Assembly: GCA_964387425.1 (NCBI GenBank) | Contig: CAYLXP010000026.1 | Coordinates: forward strand, 1 to 42,795 | DNA length: 42,795 nucleotides | Direction of reading: 5' to 3' | DNA from: CAYLXP01 sp964387425 | Lineage (GTDB): Bacteria; Verrucomicrobiota; Kiritimatiellia; UBA8416 | Part shown: piece after piece, positions 25,485 through 33,417 of the stretch | How the letters are laid out: every line of letters begins with the position of its first letter | Numbering within the stretch: position 1 is the first letter of the stretch | The notes under the pieces: model-generated | Seen by the model: only the letters and a program-made list of their open reading frames with translations | The model's database searches: none | Told to the model about the DNA's origin: nothing | Program-made: the position numbers and the translations under genes

Positions 25485-25757
25485 CACCACGGAGGCACAG
25501 AGACACAGAGTTGAGACCATCACGGAGGTTCGCGAACAGGCCAGGCCCTGGGAAGGCCCTGCCCTGTTCGCTCACGCTTGTACTTAGAGAGGGAGAGAGA
25601 ATCGACATCATACTCCGCTTTAGTCCTGTCCCACTCCAACAACACCATGGCGAAAATGTTTGGGTGGTTCCTTCCCAGGAAACACCCAAACATTCACGCC
25701 ATCTCCTCCGAGTCTCCGTGCCTCCGTGGTGAGTCCCCTCCCCTGTATGGGACGCTA
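25485..25757. repeat. Nested-hairpin element, copy A
   Basis: Outer arms CACCACGGAGGCACAGAGAC (from 25485) and their inverse (to 25731) match at 23 of 26 positions. Inside are two hairpins: 25532-25571 (GCGAACAGG...CCTGTTCGC) and 25647-25702, whose about 20-bp stem caps the loop CCTTCCCAGGAA. The element ends in GACGCTAGTG, overlapping the TAG stop of the second GH38-like gene at 25755-25757. Copy B at 38349 has the same plan. The remainder of the gap (25387-25484) shows nothing. An apparent long plus-strand frame here is antisense shadow. Confidence 0.8.
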
Positions 25758-28568
25758 GTGAAATTCCATCATGACGGTAACAATCTTAAACGGATCGAGC
25801 GTCACGTCCACAGCATTCCCGACGGCCGGGAGTTCTTCAACCACCTCTTCGTTCATGTTGCACAACCAGGCCTTCTTGACCGGGCGCAGGAAGGTCAGCG
25901 TCTCTTCGATGGGCTCATCCGTCGGGTTGTTCACCCGCACGACCAGCGCATCGTCGCAATCTTCCGCCAGTTTGACGGCGCTGACATTGGTCAGCGGGCT
26001 CGTGACGGAGAGGAAGCTTCCCTGCTCCAGCGGCAGGGCACCTTCAAAGCGGCCTTTGCCGAACTGTGCGGCCACCATCGGCGTGATGTACCGCTGCGCT
26101 TCGGCCTGGACGCAACCGGTTTTGTAATCGCCTTCGTGGAAGTAGAGCGCGTATTCGAAGCTGTGCTCGCCCAGGCTCTGCGACTCCTCCTTCTCGTAGG
26201 AGAAGAAGACATCCCAGTGGACCGGGAAGGTCTGCGTCATCGCCCGCATCAGGGTGAGTTCGATGCCCGCGCCGTCTTCAAACTGATGCGGCTCATATTC
26301 CTTCTGACCTTTGCCGAAGATGGCCAGGCCGCTGTTGCCGTCGGAGATATCGACAAAGCGGAACTTGGGCTGGCGGCGCAGCTCGTCGCCGCGGACGCCG
26401 TTGTTGTCCGTCATGAACTCCACCGGACGCTCGCGGACCTCGAATGCCACGTCAGAAACGAGCGTGTCAGTCTCGATCCCGGCCGGGAAACGGACGGTCA
26501 GCATATGGTCTTTGCAGACATTGTTGTAATGCATCTTGAATTCCAGGCGGCGGGATCCCTTGCGAAGCGTGATATCAGTGGTGAATCTCACCGGCACCGT
26601 GTGCTCCGAACGGCTCAGCCGATCCTGCGTCAAGGATTCCGGGATGTCCAACACCAGCTCAACGCGGAAGGTTGCGGCCAGGCCGGAGTTCCGCATGAGC
26701 TGGATATCGCCATGCGCGCCGAGACTGCTGATGATCCGGTTAATCTTCGGCTTGCGGTGAATCCACATGTCGCCGGCGTCGCCGGTGTCTAGAAGGAGGT
26801 TCAACCCGCGGGTGACCTTGCCGCTCTCCTTGTCCGTCACCTCCACCGTGCCGTTCGGCTGGATGTCGGCTTTCAGGAATTCGTTCTCAAGCCGGTTCGG
26901 CATGCTACCAAGTGGACGGAACGGGTCCTTCGGGTCCGGGAACGGGAAGATGTCGACATAATCATCGTCAAGCTTCCGCACAAGCCGGAGGGTCCTGTAA
27001 CCATAGGCAGGAACGCCGTTCACCTCGGCATCGATATCCACGCGCTTGATGTAGAGTGCCTTGGGCCGATTCTCGTGGTTCACTGATGCCAGGTTCAGCG
27101 GCTGCTCAGTATGGGTGTAGGTATTGATGCGGTTACCGTCCATGTCTTCCAGCCACCACTCGGCGATTTTCTCCCCGCGAGGCAGTTCAACCAGCAGGCG
27201 CATCGTTTCGCTACGCTCATAGGCCGTCGGATTGAATACCGTGACAAAGATGTCGCCATTATCGGCTGCAGAGGTATCGATCTGCCTGACCAGCCCCTGG
27301 AAGGCGCGGTTGGCAACCCCTTCGCTGATCTCCTGCACTTCTGTCAGGCGATGTAGCGTATCCGGCACAATATTCGGCACACCGATACCATGCGCAGAGT
27401 CGTGCGCGTGGCACTGCATCAGTTTCTTCCACGCTAGGCGCAGCATATCGCGAGGATAGGTTGCCCCCCCCAGCGCACCAAAGGCGGCGAATGGTTCGGC
27501 CGTGTGGATGAGCAGCGACTCCGCCTTGGCCATACGGTGCATGATCGCAATCGCCGTTCCAAGCAGTTCGCAATGCTGGCGACACAGCGGGCCGTAGCGC
27601 ATTTCGCCGCCCACCACCGGCAACTGTGACAGGTCTGTCCTTTCGCGGAACTCCGCAAAGTAATCCAGCGGTGTGCTGTGCACGAAGGTGACATCGTCGC
27701 TGACCGCGTTGGCCTTGCGCAGCGCTTCCGGCAGTTCTCCCAGCGGCATCGTGAAATCGTTGCCGTCAAATCCCAGCAGGACGTCCTGGCTGAAGGATTC
27801 GCCGGCGGCAGACTCAACCGTTTTCTTGACCGCCTCGGCGATCTCTTCGTCACGAATCCGGATGTCCTGCTCCAGCTCAGTCGCGTGTGGATGGTCGAAT
27901 GCATCATCGATCAGGCGACAGATCTTGGCACCGTCCGTGAAGCGCACCTGCCAGGAGCCCTCCTTGTTGCTCAACGCATCCCCCCCCAGAATGGCCGGAA
28001 TGGTGAAGGAGAAGTAGAAGTTCGCCCGCGCCAACGGCCCCAAACGTGAGCAGAGCGCTTTCGTACCGTCCGGCGACTCCCACCAGAACTCAGACTTCTT
28101 CAGCGTCTCAACCGGGTACAGCTTATAGAAGATCAGGCTGTCGATACCGAAGCCGGCATAGATCTGCGGTAACTGTGCGATCTGGCTGAATGAGAAGATG
28201 GAGTAGCCGAACTTCGTCACCCCACCCATTGACTCCGAGAGCCGGTGACCAATCAGAAGGTTGCGCACCAGCGCCTCGGGATGGCTCGCGAAATGGTCCG
28301 GCAACGAATACCAGGGGCCCACCTGGATGCGGCCGGCCTCGATCAACGCCTTCAGGCGAGGGCGCATCGTCGGCTTCACCTCCTGGTAGTCCTCGATCCA
28401 GACCGTCTGCCCGTCGAAGGTGAAGGTCTTGAACTCCGGATCGGCTTCCATGATCTCAATCAGCCGATCGACCGTCTCCACCAGCATGAACCGCGTTTCC
28501 TGGAACCCGTGACGGTGCTCACGGTCCCAGTGGGTATTGCTAACAACATGTACTTTTCTCGAACTCAT
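25755..28568 (-). CDS. Second GH38-like protein, also lacking the canonical nucleophile Asp
   Basis: From the ATG at 28568 (GGAG nine bases upstream) the product has 937 residues and no signal peptide. NTHWDREHR (11-19) keeps the zinc ligands His13 and Asp15, and CHAHDSAHGIG (386-396) the late His. The nucleophile segment reads GYSIFSFSQIAQLPQI (121-136), placing Phe125 where GH38 has Asp. The C-terminal half follows the GH38 beta-sandwich plan (for example the YALYFHEGDYKTG region). It shares layout and the missing Asp with the protein at 16544 but has no repeat insertion. It is divergent from the GH99-like gene across a 108-base region with an operator-like palindrome. Cytoplasmic by lack of signal, unless exported otherwise. 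Confidence 0.85.
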   Translation of the reverse strand: MSSRKVHVVSNTHWDREHRHGFQETRFMLVETVDRLIEIMEADPEFKTFTFDGQTVWIEDYQEVKPTMRPRLKALIEAGRIQVGPWYSLPDHFASHPEALVRNLLIGHRLSESMGGVTKFGYSIFSFSQIAQLPQIYAGFGIDSLIFYKLYPVETLKKSEFWWESPDGTKALCSRLGPLARANFYFSFTIPAILGGDALSNKEGSWQVRFTDGAKICRLIDDAFDHPHATELEQDIRIRDEEIAEAVKKTVESAAGESFSQDVLLGFDGNDFTMPLGELPEALRKANAVSDDVTFVHSTPLDYFAEFRERTDLSQLPVVGGEMRYGPLCRQHCELLGTAIAIMHRMAKAESLLIHTAEPFAAFGALGGATYPRDMLRLAWKKLMQCHAHDSAHGIGVPNIVPDTLHRLTEVQEISEGVANRAFQGLVRQIDTSAADNGDIFVTVFNPTAYERSETMRLLVELPRGEKIAEWWLEDMDGNRINTYTHTEQPLNLASVNHENRPKALYIKRVDIDAEVNGVPAYGYRTLRLVRKLDDDYVDIFPFPDPKDPFRPLGSMPNRLENEFLKADIQPNGTVEVTDKESGKVTRGLNLLLDTGDAGDMWIHRKPKINRIISSLGAHGDIQLMRNSGLAATFRVELVLDIPESLTQDRLSRSEHTVPVRFTTDITLRKGSRRLEFKMHYNNVCKDHMLTVRFPAGIETDTLVSDVAFEVRERPVEFMTDNNGVRGDELRRQPKFRFVDISDGNSGLAIFGKGQKEYEPHQFEDGAGIELTLMRAMTQTFPVHWDVFFSYEKEESQSLGEHSFEYALYFHEGDYKTGCVQAEAQRYITPMVAAQFGKGRFEGALPLEQGSFLSVTSPLTNVSAVKLAEDCDDALVVRVNNPTDEPIEETLTFLRPVKKAWLCNMNEEVVEELPAVGNAVDVTLDPFKIVTVMMEFH

Positions 28569-28584
28569 GTGGGGGGGCTCCAAG

Positions 28585-28625
28585 AATGATGCGTAACTAT
28601 GACTTGATATAATGATCCATTATAT
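28585..28625. promoter_or_regulatory. Divergent operator region with a perfect palindrome
   Basis: ATATAATGATCCATTATAT (28607-28625; 8+3+8) lies between the divergent GH38-like and GH99-like genes. AATGATGC (inverse GCATCATT) lies at 28585-28592, and AATGATCC is part of the palindrome. ATAATGATCCAT matches ATAATGATGCAT (inverse of 19499-19510 region) upstream of the other GH38-like gene at 11 of 12 positions. A shared repressor or activator is plausible. Confidence 0.5.
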
Positions 28626-28676
28626 GAGATGGTGATTCAAGAGCAACACAATTCTCGAAGCGACAAAGGAGCACGC

Positions 28677-29759
28677 ATGGCACCGATTCTAACTGGGGTA
28701 AACTACTTCGCCGGATGGTGGAGGCCGTTACCCAACAAATGGCACCGCCACACAGACTCCTTTGCCATCGAGCAAGGCAGCGATTGGCGCCCCGATTTCC
28801 CTGAGCGCGTGCCCCTGCTGGGCGAATACAACTGCCAGGAGACGATGGACCGGGAGCTGGAAGCGGCTTCTGCCTACGGCGTCGATTTCCTGCCGATCCT
28901 CTGGTACTACAACGAGCCCGACAGCGAGCGCGAACCCAATAGCCGCTTCCTCAACCGCGTTTTCGATGAATTTGTTGCCTCACCTTTCGCGGACCGTATC
29001 AACTTCTTCATTGAATTCTGCAACCACCCGCCGTTCGAGGTGACCGCCAACCAGCAGTGGCAGGAATGCCTGGACAGCTGGGAGAAGTACATTACCCACC
29101 CCTCCTACCTGAAGGTTGGCGGGCGCGCGGTCTTCAAGGTACACGGTGCGGAGTATTTCATCGCGCAGAACGAGGGTGACATCAGCCGCTGCGTCAAGCA
29201 GCTCGACTCCATCCGCGCGCTGTTTCAGCAGCACGGTATGGATGTGATCATCGGCGCAGGCGTTATGGCCGCCGATCATGTTGCCGCCGACAATCCGATC
29301 GCAGAAGTGTTCGACTTCACCTGCACCTACATGGATCTGCCGGATCTGGTGCGCACAGAGGAGGACTATCCCTACGAGCAGCTCGGCGAACACTGCCGCA
29401 TGGCGCGTCGCGTACACAGCGAAGACGCCATCCCCTATATGCCCTACATGCCCGCAGGCTGGAGCCCGCGCCCGTGGCCGGAGACCCGCCCCTTCTTTGC
29501 TCTCCCCAACCGCGACGAATGGCGCAAGGAACTGGATCTGATGAAAGAGGATCTGCAGACTATGCCGAACCTCGGGCTGCCGCTGCGCGACGGCTCGGTC
29601 CAGCCCGCGTTCAACTGCTATGCCTGGAACGAGTTCGGCGAAGGCGGCATTGTCGCGCCGACCCACATCACCGGATACATGAAGCTTGAAGAGCTGCAGC
29701 GCGTCTTCAAGCCAGAGACCGTAGGACAGGAAACCGAGCATGCGGTTCAACCGGCGTAA
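28677..29759 (+). CDS. GH99/WbsX-like glycoside hydrolase-type protein
   Basis: The ATG at 28677 follows AAAGGAG at good spacing; an upstream start at 28629 lacks a site and adds 16 unlikely residues. The 360-residue product has no signal peptide. GVNYFAGWWRPL near the start, DFLPILWYYNEP (about 76-87), FFIEFCNHPP (about 110-119) and the C-terminal AWNEFGEGGIVAPT are typical of the GH99-like/WbsX barrel, where the two carboxylates of the WNEFGEG and FIE-type strands are candidates for catalysis. GH99 enzymes are endo-alpha-mannosidases/mannanases; WbsX-like members are poorly characterised. It is followed after 21 bases by a sulfatase in the same direction. Confidence 0.75.
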   Translation: MAPILTGVNYFAGWWRPLPNKWHRHTDSFAIEQGSDWRPDFPERVPLLGEYNCQETMDRELEAASAYGVDFLPILWYYNEPDSEREPNSRFLNRVFDEFVASPFADRINFFIEFCNHPPFEVTANQQWQECLDSWEKYITHPSYLKVGGRAVFKVHGAEYFIAQNEGDISRCVKQLDSIRALFQQHGMDVIIGAGVMAADHVAADNPIAEVFDFTCTYMDLPDLVRTEEDYPYEQLGEHCRMARRVHSEDAIPYMPYMPAGWSPRPWPETRPFFALPNRDEWRKELDLMKEDLQTMPNLGLPLRDGSVQPAFNCYAWNEFGEGGIVAPTHITGYMKLEELQRVFKPETVGQETEHAVQPA

Positions 29760-29780
29760 TCGACCAGGAAGGGGGCAGAA

Positions 29781-31262
29781 ATGAACACAACACGTCGTGA
29801 CTTCATCAAAACCACCGCAGCGGCCGGCGTCCTAACGGGCTTGGACACCTACGCGGCCCAACCCCGCAACCACCGCAGGCCAAACCTACTGTTTGTCTTC
29901 ACCGATCAGCAATCCTTTGACATGCTCGGCTGCTACGGCAACGAGCAGATCCAGACCCCGCACCTCGACACGCTAGCCGAGAGCAGCGTCCGCTTCGAGT
30001 ACTGCGTCTCCTCCACCCCCGTCTGCACGCCCATGCGCGGCATGCTGCTCAGCGGACAGCATCCGCTCAAAAACGGCGCCTTCAGCAACGACGCTTGCAT
30101 GCTGCCCGGCAAAGGCAAATACTTCGGCGAAGTGTTGCGCGACAACGGCTACCGCACCGGCTACGTCGGCAAGTGGCATCTCCACGGCGGCGACCGCAAT
30201 GTCCCCATTCCGGCCGGCCCCTACCGCTACGGATTCGATGACGTGTTCCTGAGCAACAACTGCCAGCTCAATTTCGATCCCGAGGAGGCCTTCTACTTCG
30301 ACCAGCGTACCGGCAAGAGGATTAAGTTCAACAAGTGGGAGGCATACGGGCAGACCGATCAGGCGGTGCAATTCATCGAGGACTCCTCCAAGGACGAACC
30401 GTGGGCACTCATGGTTTCCTGGCATCCGCCGCATGACCACAAAGGCAAGAAATACACCACCCTGCCTGAACTCGAAGCCCTCTACGATCCAGACGAAATC
30501 AAACTGCGCCCTTCACAACAGGACACGCCCGAGGTCCGCAAAGACATGCAGGGCTACATGGCCATGTGCACCGGCTGCGACATCGCGTTCGGCCGCCTCA
30601 TGGACACCCTGAAGAAGCAGGGCATGGATGATAACACGATCGTTGTCTTCACCTCCGACCACGGCGACCTACACGGCGCCCACGGACGCCCCTGGGCCAA
30701 GAGCTTTCCGGAGGACGAATCGTGCCGCGTACCACTGCTGATCCACTACCCAAAGAAGCTCAAGCCGCGCTCCTCCGAGCTACTCGTCGGCACACTCGAT
30801 CTCATGCCCACCGTCCTCGGCATGATGGACCTGCCGATTCCGGACGCCTGCGACGGCCAGAATCTCACGCCGCACATTCTGTCCGGTAATGACGACGCAG
30901 TGGCATCTGTTCCGCTCTTCTACTTCATCCCCTCCTGGCGCGGGGTCTTTACCAAAGACTTCACCTACTCTAAGCGCGGGCCGATGACGGGCAAAGCAAA
31001 GCTGGAGTGGAACACGCTCTACGACCGCAAGACTGATCCGTACCAGCTCAAGAACCGCTACTACGACGAAGACTACGCCGCCAAACGCAAGGAACTCGAT
31101 CAACTGACCGACCAGTGGCTTGATCGCTTTGAGGATCCCTTCCTTAACGGCTACGACCTGGTCAAGCGCCTGGGTTTTGCGGATCCGAAGTTGAGCGGCA
31201 AAGGAAAGACAGGCCGCCTACCCGGCCGACCCGTTGACCTGCTTAAGATGGCTTCGCGCTAG
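29781..31262 (+). CDS. S1-family sulfatase with Tat signal peptide (CTPMR)
   Basis: A 493-residue sulfatase whose N-terminus TTRRDFIKTTAAAGVLTGL is a twin-arginine signal, unlike the Sec signals of the other sulfatases here. TDQQSFDMLGCYGN (41-54) supplies metal ligands and Cys82 lies in CTPMR. GKWHLHGGD and FTSDHGDLHGAHG are S1 motifs of the choline-sulfatase/iduronate-like branch. GGAAGGGGG precedes the start. It forms a two-gene operon with the GH99-like protein. Tat export of a sulfatase implies folding before export, so formylglycine formation would be cytoplasmic. Confidence 0.93.
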   Translation: MNTTRRDFIKTTAAAGVLTGLDTYAAQPRNHRRPNLLFVFTDQQSFDMLGCYGNEQIQTPHLDTLAESSVRFEYCVSSTPVCTPMRGMLLSGQHPLKNGAFSNDACMLPGKGKYFGEVLRDNGYRTGYVGKWHLHGGDRNVPIPAGPYRYGFDDVFLSNNCQLNFDPEEAFYFDQRTGKRIKFNKWEAYGQTDQAVQFIEDSSKDEPWALMVSWHPPHDHKGKKYTTLPELEALYDPDEIKLRPSQQDTPEVRKDMQGYMAMCTGCDIAFGRLMDTLKKQGMDDNTIVVFTSDHGDLHGAHGRPWAKSFPEDESCRVPLLIHYPKKLKPRSSELLVGTLDLMPTVLGMMDLPIPDACDGQNLTPHILSGNDDAVASVPLFYFIPSWRGVFTKDFTYSKRGPMTGKAKLEWNTLYDRKTDPYQLKNRYYDEDYAAKRKELDQLTDQWLDRFEDPFLNGYDLVKRLGFADPKLSGKGKTGRLPGRPVDLLKMASR

Positions 31263-31279
31263 CGACAACAGGAACCGCA

Positions 31280-31339
31280 ATGGAGAAGATCGCCTTCAAG
31301 ATGAAACTGAATCCAGGGATGAAGGCTGAGCACATCCAG
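31280..31339 (+). pseudogene. N-terminal fragment of an L-rhamnose/L-fucose mutarotase gene
   Basis: ATG at 31280 opens MEKIAFKMKLNPGMKAEHIQ, which is the start of RhaM/FucU-type mutarotases of the RhaM kind (about 105 residues, normally continuing with RHDEIWPEL-like sequence). After residue 20 the similarity stops; the frame runs on as APPKENSRV... to TAG at 31391-31393, overlapping the end of the convergent sulfatase. The fragment is 17 bases after the Tat sulfatase stop and was probably the third gene of that operon before truncation. The match is from memory of the family. Confidence 0.65.
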
Positions 31340-31367
31340 GCGCCACCAAAGGAGAACTCGAGAGTTC

Positions 31368-32759
31368 CTACTTCTTCCTTCTCTTCTTCTTAGGCTTGGG
31401 TTCGGGCTTTGGCAGCCCCTTACGCCACGCGGCTACTTTCTTGCGGAGTCGATCGGCAACCTCAGGATACTGCTCTATGCGGTTATCCGTTTCGCCGGGA
31501 TCTTTGGAGATATCGTACAACAACTCCCCATACTTGCCGTCGTAGTAGCGCCATTTCCCCTCACGAATCGAGGGCCCCGGATATCCGCTCCAGATCAGCG
31601 ATTTACGGCGGACTCGTCTTGCGCCCAGCCACATATCCGATACATCTTCGCCGTCGATATCGGTCGGCGCTTCAACCCCAGCGAGTTTGCAGATCGTCGG
31701 AAGCCAGTCCACGCCGCAGAAGACATTTTCAGTATCGACGACATTCGCCTTAACCTTGCCCGGCCAGCGAATGATGAACGGTACACGCAGTCCACCCTCG
31801 AACAGCTTGTGCTTTCCATCTCGAAATGGACCGGAATAGCCGATTAGGTTTCTATGATCCTCCTTGAACTCATAGACACGGTTATACACATCGTCGTCCA
31901 TTTTGATATCAGCCGGCCCCTGGTCACTGGAAAACACAACAATTGTATTGTCGCGCAACCCCAGTTCATCGAGCACATCAAGCAGCTCCTTCACGCTGAG
32001 ATCGAGCGCATATACATCGGCAAGGTAGTGTTGCATGGACTCGTTGATATCGACACCATAGGTTTCGCAGTGCTTGAATTTCTTCTGCATCCGCTCGGAA
32101 AAATCATTCTTGTTCACAACCAAATCTTTGAATTCCGCCAAATGATTTGAATGAGCGAAGACAGGCGAGTGCGTGCTGAAGCCCCACACGTTGACATAGA
32201 ACGGGCGGTCTTTGTTTTCACGAATAAACTCAATCGCCCGATCATAAATGGGCGCGTCACGTCCCTCGGGAACGACCTGTTTATAGATTTCGCGGGGACC
32301 ACAACGATCATATTCATCGATACCGTACACGCCGGAGAGGCGCTGACCGCCATACGGCTGAGGGCCGATATGCCATTTACCAAAATGTCCGGTCGTGTAG
32401 CCCGCCTTGTTCAGCAGCTCCGTAACCGTAACCCGGTCGCCAAATCCATTCCAACTAACCGATTTCGAAAAACGCCACCAGGTACGCCCGGTCATAATAG
32501 CGGTTCTCGACGGACTGCAGGTTTGACCGCCCGCGTAAGACTGCGTGAAACGTGTGCCTTCGGTCGCCAGTTCATCCAGCGCGGGCGTCTTGGCATAAGG
32601 ATGGCCGTAGCAGGCCAGGTCGCCGTAACCGAGGTCATCCGCAAATAGAAAGACGACGTTCGGGGGGCGCTCGTCCGCGGCCGCTTGCGCAGACAACCCG
32701 GCGATTAGGGTCGCAGCAGCGACCAGAGCATGAAAGAGCCAACGCCCGTTGTAGTTCAT
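31368..32759 (-). CDS. S1-family sulfatase, secreted, with basic C-terminal tail (CSPSR)
   Basis: A 463-residue arylsulfatase-type enzyme with a signal peptide (about 1-27), FADDLGYGDLACYG metal site (39-52) and CSPSR with Cys81. FGKWHIGPQPYGG and FSSDQGPADIK follow. The C-terminus PKPEPKPKKKRRKK is a Pro/Lys-rich tail beyond the catalytic domain that may bind an anionic (sulfated) polymer or the cell surface; this is inference. The start has a textbook AAGGAGG site. GTATCATT lies 51 bases upstream (32810-32817), similar to the GCATCATT motif before other glycosidase genes. It converges on the GH99-like/Tat-sulfatase operon. Confidence 0.93.
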   Translation of the reverse strand: MNYNGRWLFHALVAAATLIAGLSAQAAADERPPNVVFLFADDLGYGDLACYGHPYAKTPALDELATEGTRFTQSYAGGQTCSPSRTAIMTGRTWWRFSKSVSWNGFGDRVTVTELLNKAGYTTGHFGKWHIGPQPYGGQRLSGVYGIDEYDRCGPREIYKQVVPEGRDAPIYDRAIEFIRENKDRPFYVNVWGFSTHSPVFAHSNHLAEFKDLVVNKNDFSERMQKKFKHCETYGVDINESMQHYLADVYALDLSVKELLDVLDELGLRDNTIVVFSSDQGPADIKMDDDVYNRVYEFKEDHRNLIGYSGPFRDGKHKLFEGGLRVPFIIRWPGKVKANVVDTENVFCGVDWLPTICKLAGVEAPTDIDGEDVSDMWLGARRVRRKSLIWSGYPGPSIREGKWRYYDGKYGELLYDISKDPGETDNRIEQYPEVADRLRKKVAAWRKGLPKPEPKPKKKRRKK

Positions 32760-32913
32760 GTACTGCCTCCTTCTTTGCGTATTGGTTCAGGAAAGAGCAT
32801 AGCGCTCGTGTATCATTCTATCAATAGGGTTCTGGAAGAAAGTGAGGTCTATGGGCTAGACGCGCTGGTAAGTGGGGCGCTTTTCCTTCGGGTCGTGCGC
32901 AGGGAGAGATGAT

Positions 32914-32989
32914 TCGGTGACTGGGTGACTCGGTGACGCCCGGGGGGGCAGAGAACTCGGCGTCACCCGGTCACCCAGTCACCCAGTCA
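32914..32989. repeat. GGTGACTGGGTGACTCGGTG palindrome
   Basis: TCGGTGACTGGGTGACTCGG at 32914, running to GACGCC at 32940, is mirrored by GGCGTCACCCGGTCACCCAG from 32959, with a run of G in the loop. The GGTGACTSGGTGACT units also repeat directly within the arms. It lies in the 658-base gap 32760-33417, which holds at least three different palindromes and no gene. Confidence 0.9.
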
Positions 32990-33049
32990 AGAAGGACGCC
33001 ACAGGAGTCGTGCCTTCGCCGGCTTATACATGCGTGAGACGTTCCTGTG

Positions 33050-33126
33050 TTCACGGCCTAAAGGCCGAACTACAAACGGGTTGCCACATGAATTCGGCGT
33101 ATGTAGTCCGGGCTTTAGCCCGTAAA
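33050..33126. repeat. GGCCTAAAGGCC/GGGCTTTAGCCC palindrome pair
   Basis: TTCACGGCCTAAAGGCCGAA continuing CTAC (33050-33073) and GTAGTCCGGGCTTTAGCCCG continuing TAAA (33103-33126) are near inverses. Each arm is itself a small palindrome, so the unit can form either two short hairpins or one long one. Confidence 0.85.
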
Positions 33127-33214
33127 TTGGCAAGGAGTTTCAGGTCAGCGCCACCCCGGGTGCGCTTCGCTTCCCTGATCATATATGGGTGAAACTTATG
33201 AAAGGCTGCCAGTA

Positions 33215-33376
33215 GCCCCGGCTTCTCCGACGTGTCGCGGCGTAGCCGCAGGCGAAGACGGAAGCCGAGGGCGGATCGATCAAGACGTCACATCCACCTT
33301 CGGCTACGATTGCCGATCACAGAACGGCTTGTGTACATCTGCGCTGGCCTTCGGAGAAGGCCGCGCTACTCTGAGA
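33215..33376. repeat. CGGCTTCTCCG and GGCCTTCGGAGAAGGCC hairpins downstream of the GH106-sulfatase gene
   Basis: CCCCGGCTTCTCCGACG at 33216 faces CGAAGACGGAAGCCGAGGG to 33271, with GCGGCGTAGCCGC at the centre. A second hairpin, GCGCTGGCCTTCGGAGAAGG followed by CCGCGC, lies at 33341-33366 and is followed by CTACTCTGAGAGCC, which also ends the unit near 16339-16352. These sit about 50 bases after the fusion gene's stop. Confidence 0.65.
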
Positions 33377-33417
33377 GCCAAAAACATGGGGTGCACCGCG
33401 CGACTCTCCCTCCCCCA

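Noticed and set aside
25578..26792. 404-residue plus-strand frame antisense to the second GH38-like gene
   Set aside because: It runs through the nested-hairpin repeat and opposite a well-conserved gene; no ribosome site or recognisable domain. Shadow frame.
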